NCBI RefSeq assembly: GCF_030272615.1
Contig: NC_081413.1
Span: forward strand, 329,432,802 to 329,496,801
Direction of reading: 5' to 3'
Length of the DNA: 64,000 nucleotides
DNA from: Cryptomeria japonica
Lineage: Eukaryota > Streptophyta > Pinopsida > Cupressales > Cupressaceae
A model generated the notes under the pieces. That model made no database searches, was not told the origin of the DNA, and worked only from the letters and a program-made list of their open reading frames with translations. Shown here one piece after another: positions 48,071-58,278 of the stretch. Position 1 is the first letter of the stretch; each line of letters begins with the position of its first letter. Made by a program: the position numbers and the translations under genes.

Positions 48071-50767
48071 TTATTGTCCGAGCTTTTCATACCAAGATGG
48101 TAAGACTACTATTTGGAACAAGTGGCCATCTGGAAAATCCTCATTTACTCCCCCTTCTGCGTGTTCCCCTGATTTTATTCTTGACAGATGATCAGCCATT
48201 ACATGGCTCTTTCCGGGTCGCACCACAATGTTGAAAGTAAATTCCTGCAGTAAGATCAGCCATCGACTTACTCTCCCTTGGATGACCGGTTTGTTGACCA
48301 GATACAAGAGTGCCTGGTGATCTACGAAGAAGGTAAAGGGCGTAGCCAGGAGGTAATGACGGAATTTTTGCACTGCGTACACCATCCCCAAGGCTTCTCA
48401 TTCTGTGGTACTATAGTTTCTTTCTGCTCTCGACAGTAGGCGGCTGGCAAAATATATAGGGTGATCCAAGCCTGTGGCTCCTACCTGTGCTAGGGTGGCG
48501 CCAATGGCAAAGTTGGAGGCATCCACATGCACATGAAATTTATTATCCCAGTTTGGGTATATCAGGATAGGTGCACTTACAAGTCTGGATTTAAGTTCCC
48601 TAAAGGCCTCTTCTTGATCGTGGTGCCATACGAATGGCTCCCCCTTCCTGGTGAGTTTTTCCAGTGGGAGGGAGACCTCAGCAAATCCTTTGATAAACCG
48701 TCGATAGTATCCTACGTGGCCCAGGAAGGATTTTACTCCTGTAACATCTGTTGGGTTTTCCATTTCCATGATGACTCTTATCTGATCCGGGTCAGTCTTC
48801 AACCCTGCTTTGCAGACTATATGGCCAAGTAATCTTCCTTGGGGGACGAGGAACCGACATTTCTTTGGATTGAGGGCAAGTCGTGCTCAACGGTACCTTT
48901 CCATGCACTCCCCCAGTATTTGCAAGTGATTTTTCTTCTCGTTGTACACTGACCAATCATCCAGAAATGCTTTAAAATTTCCAGTTGCCATTTTGTCGAA
49001 GATATGCAATATGATCCTCTGGAATGTGGCTGGGGCGTTGCATAATCCGAATGGCATCCGATTATATGCGTAAACTCCATCCTCCACAATAAAGGTGGTT
49101 TTCAGCCTATCCTCTTCAGCTATGCTGATCTGGTTGTAGCTCGAAAAGCCATCCATGAAGGAATAGATTTCGTGCCCCGCCACTTCTTCCAATATACTAT
49201 CGGTAAACGATATGGGAAAGGGATCTTTCACTGTCACAGCATTTAAACATCTGAAGTCTACGCAGATGCGGATCTGATTCCCCTCTTTTTTGAGCGAAAT
49301 GACAATAGGCGAGACCCATTCACTGGTTTGCACCCGGAATATGATTTCAGCTTCTAACATTTTTTCTATTTCCTCTTGTACCTTTGCCGCATAATTTTTG
49401 TTCATGCGGTAAGGTCGTTTCCTTATTGGCCTAGCCCCTGGTATTAATGGTATACGATGTACGCATAGTTCTGGAGGCACTCCTTTCAAATCCTTATATG
49501 TCCATGCGAACACATCTTTGTACTCGAGGAATATTTTAAAGGCTGCTGCTTTTAGTACGAGGTCCCAATCGTCCCCTACTAGTATTACTTTTGGGTCCTT
49601 TTCTTCGCCGAGGTTGGTTTGTTGTACCTTGGGTTCCACAAATTGTAAGATCTCATTTTCTCCGAATTGGTGGGCCGCGGTCCCATCTACCCGGGCCTCC
49701 CCTTCTTGGTATTCGGCAAATTGTGGTGTGTAAGTATTGCCTTCCTCGATCTCCAGGATCTCCAACACGTTGCACGGGTGGAAGATTTCATAATCTTCCA
49801 TCTGCCAGTGGAATAACCCATTGATAGAACTTGTTTCGTCCTCTGAGCAATTCCCCAGGCGGAGGATTCCTTCTTCATCAGGTTCCATCTCAGCATCCTC
49901 TCCTGGTGCGCCTTCCTTGGACCCGGAATCTGAAGCCACTTCTTGACTCACTACTTGGTTTCCTAGATCAATGATATATTTCTTCCCTTCACTTTCGATT
50001 GAGAGAGTGTTTTTCTTCCAATTGTGATCCGCTTTGGCCGTAATGAGCCATCCTCCTCCCAAGAGTGCATCGTATCCTTTCCTTGCTAAGGATATAACCA
50101 TAAAATCCAGAAAGAATTGTTGGGTTCCAATGGTTACATTTTGGCCCATAAGTGTGCCCAGTGGTTTTATGCCATGTTGATCTGCTCCTACGAGGTGGAA
50201 GGCAGGTGGCCAGAGCGTCGGCTTCCCCAAGGTTTTCCATGTCTCCTAGGGTAGCACGTTTACCACGGACCCACCATCTACAATTGTGTTAGTAAGTCTG
50301 TAACCAAGAATCTCCATTTCTACTACGGCTGGTGTCCTACCTACCCCTACTGTCATCAACATAGGGTCGGTGGTCTCCTTTGAGTGGTTCCTTCCGTTCA
50401 TTCCCTCTCTGTGGCCCGGCGTCTTTTCCTCCTTTGTGGTCTCCTCCACTTGGTTTATAGCTATCCGTAGTTGTGGTAGTGTCTGCAATAGATCCGCTAC
50501 ACGGACTGGCACGGTGGTTTGTAGCAGCTGGTTCATTATGGTAGCTTCGGAGTCGGCTCGTATGGTGCTGGTGGTTTTGTGGGGTACTGTCTTCCGCTGT
50601 CCCTCACTCATTTCCCTTTCTACTTCCTTTTGTGCCTCCTTTAGTCTTTCCTTTTCTATACCTGGTTCAGGGTAAGTTAGTTTCCTTGTGTGAATTGGGT
50701 AATGGACAATACTTCTGGTTCCGACCGTACTACCTCCAGCATGTTCACGCCTTTCTGTCTTGGACAT
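48071..50767 (-). pseudogene. F protease, reverse transcriptase and RNase H
   Basis: One frame runs from 50767 to the integrase. Protease: TIVDGGSVVNVLP (D-G-G active site) and GYDALLGGGWL. RT: ISLKKEGNQIRICVDFR, FMDGFSSYNQI, YNRMPFGLCNAPATFQR, and AFLDDWSVY (F-x-D-D in place of Y-x-D-D). RNase H: FHVHVDASNFAIGATL, then FFVDHQALLYL, ending SHVMADHLSRI. Internal stops: TAG after NVLP (near 50243), TGA at 48887 (YR*ARLALN), TGA at about 48399 (TTE*EALGM), TAA near 48068; the last three are single transitions from CGA or CAA. Copies RNA to DNA for transposition; now inactive. Confidence 0.93.
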
Positions 50768-51200
50768 TCAGCATCTTCGTGGTTGCCCGGCCCACACCAT
50801 TTGCAGAGTAGCCCTCCTCCTTGTCCAACACCACTCTGGCAGTCACGTGCAAAATGGCCCCATTCGTTACATCGTCGACATTGTATCATCAGTCTGCCTT
50901 TTGCATCATATTGGATGCGTCCTCGTGGGGTATTATTATTGCTGTTGTTGTTACTCCCCCTTCGGCTGTTCCTATAGCCCCCTGGTGATGCGTTTGCGTT
51001 TGTGTTCTTGGAGGGTGTAGTTGGTGGTGCTGGTTGTTCTTGAGTATATAAACAGAGTTCCCAAACTTGCCGCGAGTCGGGCGAGTTCGCCGAGTTGGCG
51101 AGTCGAGCCAAGCTTGGCGAGTTTTGCAGACTCGGGACTCGGACTCGGCGAGTTTTGACCATAACTCGCCTGACTCGCGTTTTGCAGACTTGGGACTCGA

Positions 51201-51269
51201 ACTCGGCGAGTTTTGACCATAACTCGCCTGACTCGCGAGTCAGGCGAGTTATGGCAAAACTCGCCGAGT
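51201..51269. repeat. 69-bp near-perfect palindrome in the hAT-like element
   Basis: Arms ACTCGGCGAGTTTTG, (AC), CATAACTCGCCTGACTCG and their inverse, with one small indel, centred at about 51235. The left arm is itself a tandem copy of 51141-51180 (CTCGGCGAGTTTTGACC). Confidence 0.85.
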
Positions 51270-51311
51270 CCAAGCTCCAAGACTCGGCCACGACAAGTCA
51301 ATGTTTTGACT

Positions 51312-51874
51312 TGTTTGACAACTTAGTCTCTCTGCCAGGATTCATATATGGAATATAACATTTAAGTATATTCTTATACTTTAAGTTATATTCCATATAT
51401 ATTGTCAGGATGTTTGAGAGTGGTTTCGGACCTCCATGAGTTATAATGCAAAATCTAGTTTTTGGAGGATCCTTCAAATTTCCAGACTTAGTCAAATTTC
51501 AGGCCATTTCAGGATCAGGATGACATTCCAGACTTTTAAGGCAAGTTCACTCTGACCTTGATGTAAGGGATGCGACCTAGGAGGACACTATACATTCAAC
51601 CAAGGTTTGATTTAGCAACTTGAAGCGTGACCAAATAGTACACAAAAACCCTAGGAATGATCTAAATAACCCCTAATCACTCAACTGACCTAACCTCCTT
51701 CACTCCACCTTGAGGAGATCCACCCGATTTGATGACCTTTGAGAAACTCAATCCCTTCAATGCAAAGGCTAAGACACTAAAACAACCAACAACAAAACTA
51801 AAAGAGCTAACCCTAGAAAGCAAAAAGTGGGGTTCTTCATTTGCAATGGGGTGATGTGTGAGTACCTCACAACA
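51312..51874 (-). mobile_element. A/C-family LTR fragment (5' part)
   Basis: Minus strand starts TGTTGTGAGGTACTCACACA and follows solo LTR A from 14715 to about 15275, including the TGGAATATAAC hairpin. It then breaks off at GAGAGACTAAGTTGTCAAAC. No 3' end and no target duplication, so it was probably acquired by the hAT-like element, not inserted by retrotransposition. Confidence 0.75.
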
Positions 51875-53958
51875 AGGATGTTTCTTAAAATTTTGAAAAA
51901 AGGGGGTGAGTTGGGGACATTTCCTACCTATCCCCACATCCCAAAAAATCCCCCCATGGGGCACAAGGTTATTTTTGGCAAGGGACATGTCTCTGAGGAG
52001 CATATTTTCAAACCCTTCTGGCCTCACAATTCCCCCTTCCATCCAACATATATATAGCCTAAAAACTAAGAGGTCCAAGAAAGACCAAGGTCAACTATAG
52101 TCCCAAGGTAAAACCTAAGTTCAACAAGCACACTATTTAATGCTACCATACACATGCAATCCTTACAATTTCCAAGTGAAGATGTTCTTGATGTCTCATG
52201 TTGGTGCTCCCAAAATTTCAATTTGGCCAAAGAAAATACTAAACAGAAGCCCCAAACAAGTAGATACTCTACCAACATGCCTTTCATGGCATAACAAGCT
52301 AGCACACATTATAATTGAGCTTTATTCAATAATGGGTGCATGAAACAAGTTTTAAATTGTTAAAAATCTCTTAATTTCAAGGTTTTTTTATTTTGCCGAG
52401 TCATTGCCGAGTCGTTGCCAAGTCATAACTGAGTCACGAGTCGAGTCGGCCTTGCCAAGTCCGAGCCGAGTCCGAGTCTGGGAACTTTGGTATATAGGAC
52501 CTGGGCACTCCTTGCCTTCAAGTTGTAGGGGCATTCCTTGATGGAATGCCCCAACACTTGGCAGATGTCGCAGAAAGTTTTCTTTGGACAATTGGTTTTT
52601 GTGTGTCCATCTAGTTTGCACTCAGTGCACCAGAGGTCCCTTCCCTCCCTACTTTCTTCCTTCTGCATCTGCATTTCCCGCATCACCCGTCTCATATCCT
52701 TTCGGAGCGCTTGTATCGTGTGTGACTCCTCCTCGCTTCCTTGATCACTGCTATCTTCATCACTTGTACACCTCTTTCCCTTCGATGTCTTGTTCTCGCT
52801 TTCAATGTCCATGGCTCTATTGTATGCGTCCGTGACCGTGGATGGAGGCACTACCTTCATCTTCTTCCGCAAGGACGGTTGCAATCCCTCAATGAACCAT
52901 CGCTTCTTCAATCCATCGGCTGGCTTGTTGTCCATTTTTCCAATCAATTCTTTTAGTCTGCGGTAGTAGGACCTTACCGTCTTCGTCTTGCCCTGTTTGG
53001 TGTTGTATATTTCTGCAATGATCTCGTCGTCGTCCCGGAGTAGCCAAAACTCCTCCTCAAATGCTTTAGCCAGGTTTTTCCAGGTATCCTTTGAGGTGGT
53101 GGGTAGGTCCGTGTACCAGTCAATGGCAATCCCACGGAGGGTGGACAGAAATGCTTTCAACCAGTTATCCTCATCATCCTCGCCATTGGCCTGCCATATG
53201 GTGACACAAGTTTTCGGGGTTATGTGCCATCTTTCTCGTGCTCTCCGGTTTACTCTAGAAATTGTTGAGTGACTCGGTTGGGGCGGTTGTTTGCTCCCAA
53301 TTCTCGCTACTTTCTATTGCCTGTGGGCTGTGGTGACTCCTGTCCCACTCTTGTGTATGTTGCCGCAAACCTTCCGCTAGGCTCCCTCTCTCTTCAACTA
53401 TCCGGTAGAGTTTCAAGCGCCTCTCAAGTTGCTCCTGGATGCGCAGGGATCTCCTTACTATGTCTTCGTGGCTCCCCTCTTCTTCCTCCAGGGGTTGTCG
53501 GCTTCGATCTTTGTTGAGTGTATTTGGCATTAATTATTGGGGCTACGGTGGTTTCTCCGCTGTGTGGAGTCCCGCTGTTCTGCTTCCCTTTTGTTCCTTT
53601 CTCTATACTATTGCAGCACTTGCTGCCTACGTTGCTCCCTCTGTATGTTCTCTCATTCCTCTTCACATGCCAATAACCGGTGAAGGCTACCCAGGAGATC
53701 ATGTACCGCCTGGTTCACGTTGAGTTCCGCCCGTACCGTATCAGCCGAGACCATGCTCAGTTCTGCTTCTCGCTGTACGTACCGGTCCACGGAAACGTCC
53801 CACACGTGAATCAGGGCTTGTGTCAACTGATCCTCCCTGGTTACTTCCGTGTTATCCTCTATGTCACTGTCTGTTACCTGGATGCTTTGGTCGAATGGAC
53901 AACCCATTATGCTTCCATCCCGCCAGCCTTCCCTCCAGAGACCTCCGGATTCGACTTA

Positions 53959-53971
53959 GGCAACGGTGCCA
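53959..53971 (-). other. F primer binding site (tRNA-Asp-like)
   Basis: Minus strand TGGCACCGTTGCC, three bases after the 5' LTR. It matches the plant tRNA-Asp primer sequence TGGCGCCGTTGCC except for one transition. Confidence 0.75.
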
Positions 53972-53974
53972 AAA

Positions 53975-54295
53975 TGTTAGTAGCCTAAGTGGATTACGTT
54001 GTAGCATACAAAACACCAAGATCCAACTATAATACCAAAGCACAATAAAACATTGTCATGGAACCAACAACACACGACACAGCATACCGAAATATATTCA
54101 TGTAATACAAATGTATATCCTATTAATCTCCACTAGCATGTCCCTCCAATTGCTACAAGCTTACATATAAAGAGTTTGCGGTTGGTTAGGCCATCAACCG
54201 TCAAACAACCAACTACCCCGTAAGTATAACTTAATACTATTGTTTTATTTTAACACATTACCAAAAAGCCTTATTTACTAATTAACCGGCTTACA
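53975..54295 (-). repeat. 5' LTR of F
   Basis: 321 bp, TG...CA on the minus strand, directly followed by the primer site. Differs from the 3' LTR at about ten positions. Confidence 0.95.
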
Positions 54296-54406
54296 CCCAT
54301 ATTTGAATTTAATAATTAAATTAAAAAATCATCATTCAACTGTATGTTGATTTTTAATTTAATTATTAAATTCAAATATGAGTCTTGTCAAGATCCATTT
54401 TGCTGC
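54296..54406. repeat. Right part of a foldback structure split by F
   Basis: 54296-54331 and the inverse at about 54345-54380 form arms of over 30 bp (CATATTTGAATTTAATAA...). With 43212-43239 on the left of F the arms lengthen to about 60 bp (GCAGCAAAAT...TCTTGACAAGAC on both sides), with a loop of about 15 bp. This is a MITE-like or foldback sequence within unit C, and F landed in its left arm. Confidence 0.85.
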
Positions 54407-54497
54407 AGGCATAGCCAATTCCCTCCTTCCCTATGCACTGTTTCAACTCCATCAAGGAATTCTCTACCTCAAGCATTTTCCTTGGTCCCCTTAGTTC

Positions 54498-54945
54498 AGC
54501 GCCCTATCACTCCTTTGGGCGCCAAATTGCATTGGGCATGGAATTCAACATTTTTTAGTTTTCCCTAGATGCCTTTATTTAGCACCCTCCTTTGGTGTTT
54601 GGCGCAATTCTCCCTTAGGTAAGGAAATTCGCCTTTTTGCAATTTTCCAAGGCCTCCTCATTTGGGTGCCCACTCTCAATCTTGGGCGCTAATCTCCCTT
54701 TGGCAAGGAATTCATTGCATTTCGCATTTTCCCTAACTCCTTGCTTTTGGCACCCTTCACTCCCTTTGGGCGCTATTTCACCCTTGTGGTGGAATTTTGT
54801 ATTTTTTGGATTTTCCATGCTTGAGCCAATTCGGTGTCCTATCCAAGACTAGGGCGGAGTTTTCATGGTGAGGAGGAATTTGGAAATTTGAACATTTTCC
54901 TCGGCTTCATGGATTTAGCGCCCTAATCCATTACTGGGTACAATT
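54498..54945 (-). repeat. Unit C 84-bp hairpin array, part to the right of F
   Basis: Six units with motif starts at 54498, 54580, 54663, 54748, 54831 and 54916 (spacing 82-85 bp). Each has a short inverted pair around a CACTCC-like loop, clearest in the first (GCGCCC ... GGGCGC). Between motifs the words AATTTTCC and GGTAAGGAATT recur. It continues at 42950-43200. Confidence 0.8.
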
Positions 54946-55690
54946 TGCACTTGGTAGAGGATTTTGATTTCTTCAAAATTTCCTTGTCTCTTTCAACTTG
55001 ATCATTTCTGGATGACATGCTATTTTGAGGATATGAAGTGGATTTTTGTGTTTTGTAGGATTTTTAATGCTTTCCACTTCAAGAATGGATGTTGACACTT
55101 AAGCCATTCTTTGATCAACCTGTCTTCTTTTCGACTTCCCGGGTTTAGAAATAGTCATGAATGCTCAATCTTCATCACCTCCCTGAATGGTCCTGTTAAA
55201 AAGGAACTTTCCAAAAATAGAAACTTTTCAAAATGTCAGAGTTAGAGCCCAAAACAAGACGTAGGATGACTTACTATAAATAGGAACTTACTAAAAATAG
55301 TAAGTTTGATTTTTGGCCAAATGAAGACATTCCAGGATGCAGTAAAATCCTTAAAATAGGAACTTTTTAAATTTCGCTTAAATTTTACTGGGAGGTTCTT
55401 TGAAGGGTCCTAATTCCAGTTTCACATTCATTTTTTCAAAAACCCTAACAGAAAGCCCCAAAATCTAGGACTAAAGACAGAAACCCTAAAATTGACAAAA
55501 CGAGCCCTAGAATTCACCAAATTCGCTCAAACAAAAAGCAAACTTGACCAAATCAACCCACAAACACTCGCAAAGTAGAGAGACTGTCACCAAAAGACCC
55601 CAAAAAACAAGACAAAAGACTGAGAGGGCCTAAGAAGTAGGGGGTCCCCATCTAGGATGGGGTGATGTGTGATTAGGTCACAACAAGAGG

Positions 55691-56207
55691 TAGTCATTAG
55701 ATTTTGAAATTTTGAATTATTTCTTCAGGTTGTACCCCTACAAAAGAAATTGTACTGTGTCCAATTTTTAAGAGCTTCATAATGGTCATCTATCTTGTCT
55801 ATTCAACTCTCATCCATGTCTTTGCAAGGCCAATAAAATGAGCTTTCAAACACATTTGTCAAGGCAAAGAATGGAGTTTGACTGATGAAGTTGCAAAAAC
55901 TCATCAAATTTTATAAGTATGTTCTCCAATTGAGTAGAGCGAACCAACATGAAGGTATGTTTGGCTAAAGATATTGCAAGCACATGTATGGTAGTGTGCT
56001 CTTGTGAAAGGAAGCAAATGTGAGTTTTTGCAAAATTTGTATGTTTTAAGTTGACAAAGATTGCAGAGGCTATGTCATGGTGCATACCACATAAAGAGTA
56101 GAGTATACAAGTTTTCAAAATAACATCTGCAACAGTGTAGCAAAGCATGGACCATATAGAAGGAAGGATATACACTATGAAAGTTTATAAGTTACATGGA
56201 TAAAGGC
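55691..56207. other. Continuation of hAT relic 3 and spacer
   Basis: The first bases continue the hAT frame cut at 37697. After that no coding motif is recognised; the 109-codon minus ORF at 55846-56175 has no recognised domain. Confidence 0.4.
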
Positions 56208-56212
56208 CAGCA

Positions 56213-58273
56213 TGTAATAACCACCCCTAATTTTTTCCCAATTTGTTGCCAAAGGAAATTCAATGGACATGCAAACAATGGTTCTTGTTGTCATTTTCTG
56301 CTATGAAATTTCAATGTTCATTAACTGCTGTTACAAAGTGACAGGTAGAAATCATTACCCAAAGCTTGATACATTATTTCAATACATAAAATGCAAGCAC
56401 AACAAAGGTACCTTAAACCCATAAGATGGTATAATCATGAAGGCCTGAAAGCTCAGTTCAGCTGTTGTTGCTGTTGCAGGTCTGCTGTTAGGAATTTGCA
56501 GGTGTTGGCAACTAGAAAACTCAACAAACACTCCTCCCAACCATCCTAGAATGCCTCCAAATAATAGCATCCGCAACATGAACTTCAAACAAACTCCATC
56601 ACTTGCCAATAATCAAAGAAATGGAGAATTACAGGTCTACAATAGCTTATCAATCACACCCAGCAAGCCTCCTAATGCCAAAACTGTGTCCAACGGACTG
56701 AAAATTGAATTAACACTCTACAGCTGCAATCATCATTCAACTCACAGTTTTGAGATATAACAGGTTTGTTATAGCAGCAAAATGTGTTGCAGGACTGTCT
56801 CACCACTGTTACAAGGCAAAACTACCACTTTAACCCTTCCAGAACTTGTCTATGCAACCAAACACACCTCCAAAACAAAGCCAAATACAAGGGTACATGC
56901 CAGCACTGCCAGAAAGCCTTCAAACACACCCAACTACGTCAAACAACAACAGAAGACCAATGGAAAAGAATCCAAACAAACCCAGCAATGCATAGAAGAC
57001 TCCAGACTGGTACGGCCAGCATAAGTGCAGATGTACGGCCTCCTCAAATTCACCTTAAACTCCTAAAAACACACACTAAAACTCTTGTTATGCAATTCTC
57101 GAACCTGGACGCCAACCATCAAGGAGAAATTCATCCCAAAGGAGCAACAATTAGACTCCTTATTCCCATGCCATGCTCAAACATGCTTGGTATGGCCTGC
57201 TGCACCTGTATGACTCCTATAGGGAATTATGCTAGCTGAAACTCAATTGAAAAACTAACACAAAATGGTCGCCCAACAATGATTAAGTCATAAATTTAGC
57301 CTCCCACAATTTCCAATCCCTAACTCAACCCTTTCCATCACTAAATGTGATGTACAGCCTACTCTTGGAAGGTGTACAGCCAACCAATAGAGACCCCCAT
57401 AATCTCCTCCAAAACACAACAAAATCTCTACAAATAACTCTAAAAATAAACCCAAAAAACCTGCAATCAAAAGACCTTCAAAATCTTCATTTTTTTCTGA
57501 AACCTCAAATCTACAACACTGTGAAAACGACGGTGACAACTGTATAGAATCACTCCAACAAGCTAGAGACCATCTCTTGAACCTGAAACTAGTAACCAAA
57601 AGAGGGTTTTAGTCCTCGATTGACCCTTGGAAGAACTCGCAGGTTCAATCCAGCAACATTCTGTTATGTGTACTCTTCTGCCTTCCAAAGGAGAGCCCAA
57701 GACCTCCTTTTATAGCTTTGGAGGGAAAATTATCCAATTTGAAATTCAAAATATTACATTTCCCACCCACAACACTTTTGGAAGTATTAAAATGTCTCAT
57801 GTGTCAGTCCCCTTCCCTAGGCATCCACTTTAGGGGAACATAACGTGACTTTATAAAAATATAGCACCTAAGTGAATAATATAACATTGAACATCAATAC
57901 TTATGTATATATTTAAATATTCTTGTCCAAGTTGCAGAAAGCACTGTTGAGGCTTCGGATAACTTGAACTAACCATGCCATGATAATACTAAGGCAATGG
58001 GATGATGATAGGGGTCAACCTAGTGACTTGCGAAAAATACACATGCTCTCCAAGAACTTTGGAGAACACCCCAAGAGTCTGAAAACGCTTTTGAAAGTGT
58101 CACTGCAATTTGGAACACCAACTGAGCTCAATTACATAAACAAATGCCAATAAAAGTTGAACCTAGATCCTCCAAGAAGTTTGGATTTCTCTTCAGCACA
58201 CCTAGAAGCTTACAAGAAAACTCGGAACTAGCCAAAAGCTCAAACAATATGGCATAAAAATGGAGGCATTACA
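56213..58273 (-). mobile_element. Solo LTR, 2.06 kb
   Basis: Minus strand begins TGTAATGCCTCCATTT and ends GGGTGGTTATTACA, flanked by CAGCA and CAACA (one transition). A CTATAAAAGGAGG TATA box on the minus strand at about 57704-57716 lies 560 bp inside. No coding capacity is recognised; the overlapping ORFs at 56782-57239 are in different frames and have no recognisable domain. Confidence 0.7.
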
Positions 58274-58278
58274 CAACA

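Larger units (their letters stand above)
51053..52489. mobile_element. Non-autonomous hAT-like element in F gag, with captured LTR piece
   Basis: Inverted ends CAGAGTTCCCAAACT and CAAAGTTCCCAGACT, flanked by 8-bp GTATATAA and GTATATAG, which fits the hAT target pattern nTnnnnAn. There are many subterminal GACTCGG or CTCGCC words at both ends and no transposase ORF. Its middle (about 51312-51874) is the first 560 bp or so of an A/C-family LTR in reverse orientation. The ends resemble the candidate right end of hAT relic 2 (CAAAGTTTGAGGACT), a possible source of transposase. Confidence 0.8.
50677..53907 (-). pseudogene. F gag, split by a hAT-like insertion
   Basis: An N-terminal piece from 53907 (MGCPFDQSIQVTDSDIED) and a helical piece at 53255-53530 lead to the Gag core (KAFLSTLRGIAIDWYTDL, LAKAFEEEFW, VRSYYRRLKELIG, KRWFIEGLQPSLR) and two zinc-knuckle-like units (CTECKLDGHTKTNCP, CDICQVLGHSIKECP). 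The frame stops at 52490 and resumes at 51043 (YTQEQPAPPTTPS), with another CCHC knuckle (CRRCNEWGHFARDC) and CKWCGPGNHEDAEC. Four CCHC-like knuckles is more than the usual one or two. The break is exactly the element at 51053-52489 plus its 8-bp duplication. Confidence 0.85.
43240..54295 (-). mobile_element. Full-length Ty3/gypsy retrotransposon F, 11.06 kb
   Basis: Two 321-bp LTRs (43240-43560, 53975-54295; minus-strand start TGTAAGCCGG, end CTACTAACA) differ at about ten sites, nine of them transitions. ACCCAT occurs at both junctions (43235-43240 and 54295-54300), overlapping the terminal bases, so the strict duplication outside TG...CA is CCCA. Minus-strand order: PBS, gag, protease, RT, RNase H, integrase, GC-rich spacer, extra 3' ORF, polypurine tract. 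The Asp-type PBS and the 3' ORF point to the Tat/Athila side of Ty3/gypsy. A hAT-like insertion breaks gag. Confidence 0.93.
37698..55685 (-). mobile_element. Unit C: giant LTR-like element with internal ORF, AGAGG target duplications
   Basis: The minus-strand ends are TGTTGTGACCTAATCACACA and CACGTCAACA, matching both ends of solo LTR A, with AGAGG at 37693-37697 and 55686-55690. Without the nested gypsy element F (43240-54295) the unit is about 6.93 kb. I find no internal copy of either end, so it behaves as one LTR rather than LTR-body-LTR. Minus-strand order: terminal dyads; about 700 bp; a hairpin-repeat array; a foldback; more array; TATA 1; an ORF of about 1,130 codons; RY-box cluster; telo-box palindrome; TATA 2; about 810 bp to the end. 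It inserted in a hAT relic. Confidence 0.82.
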
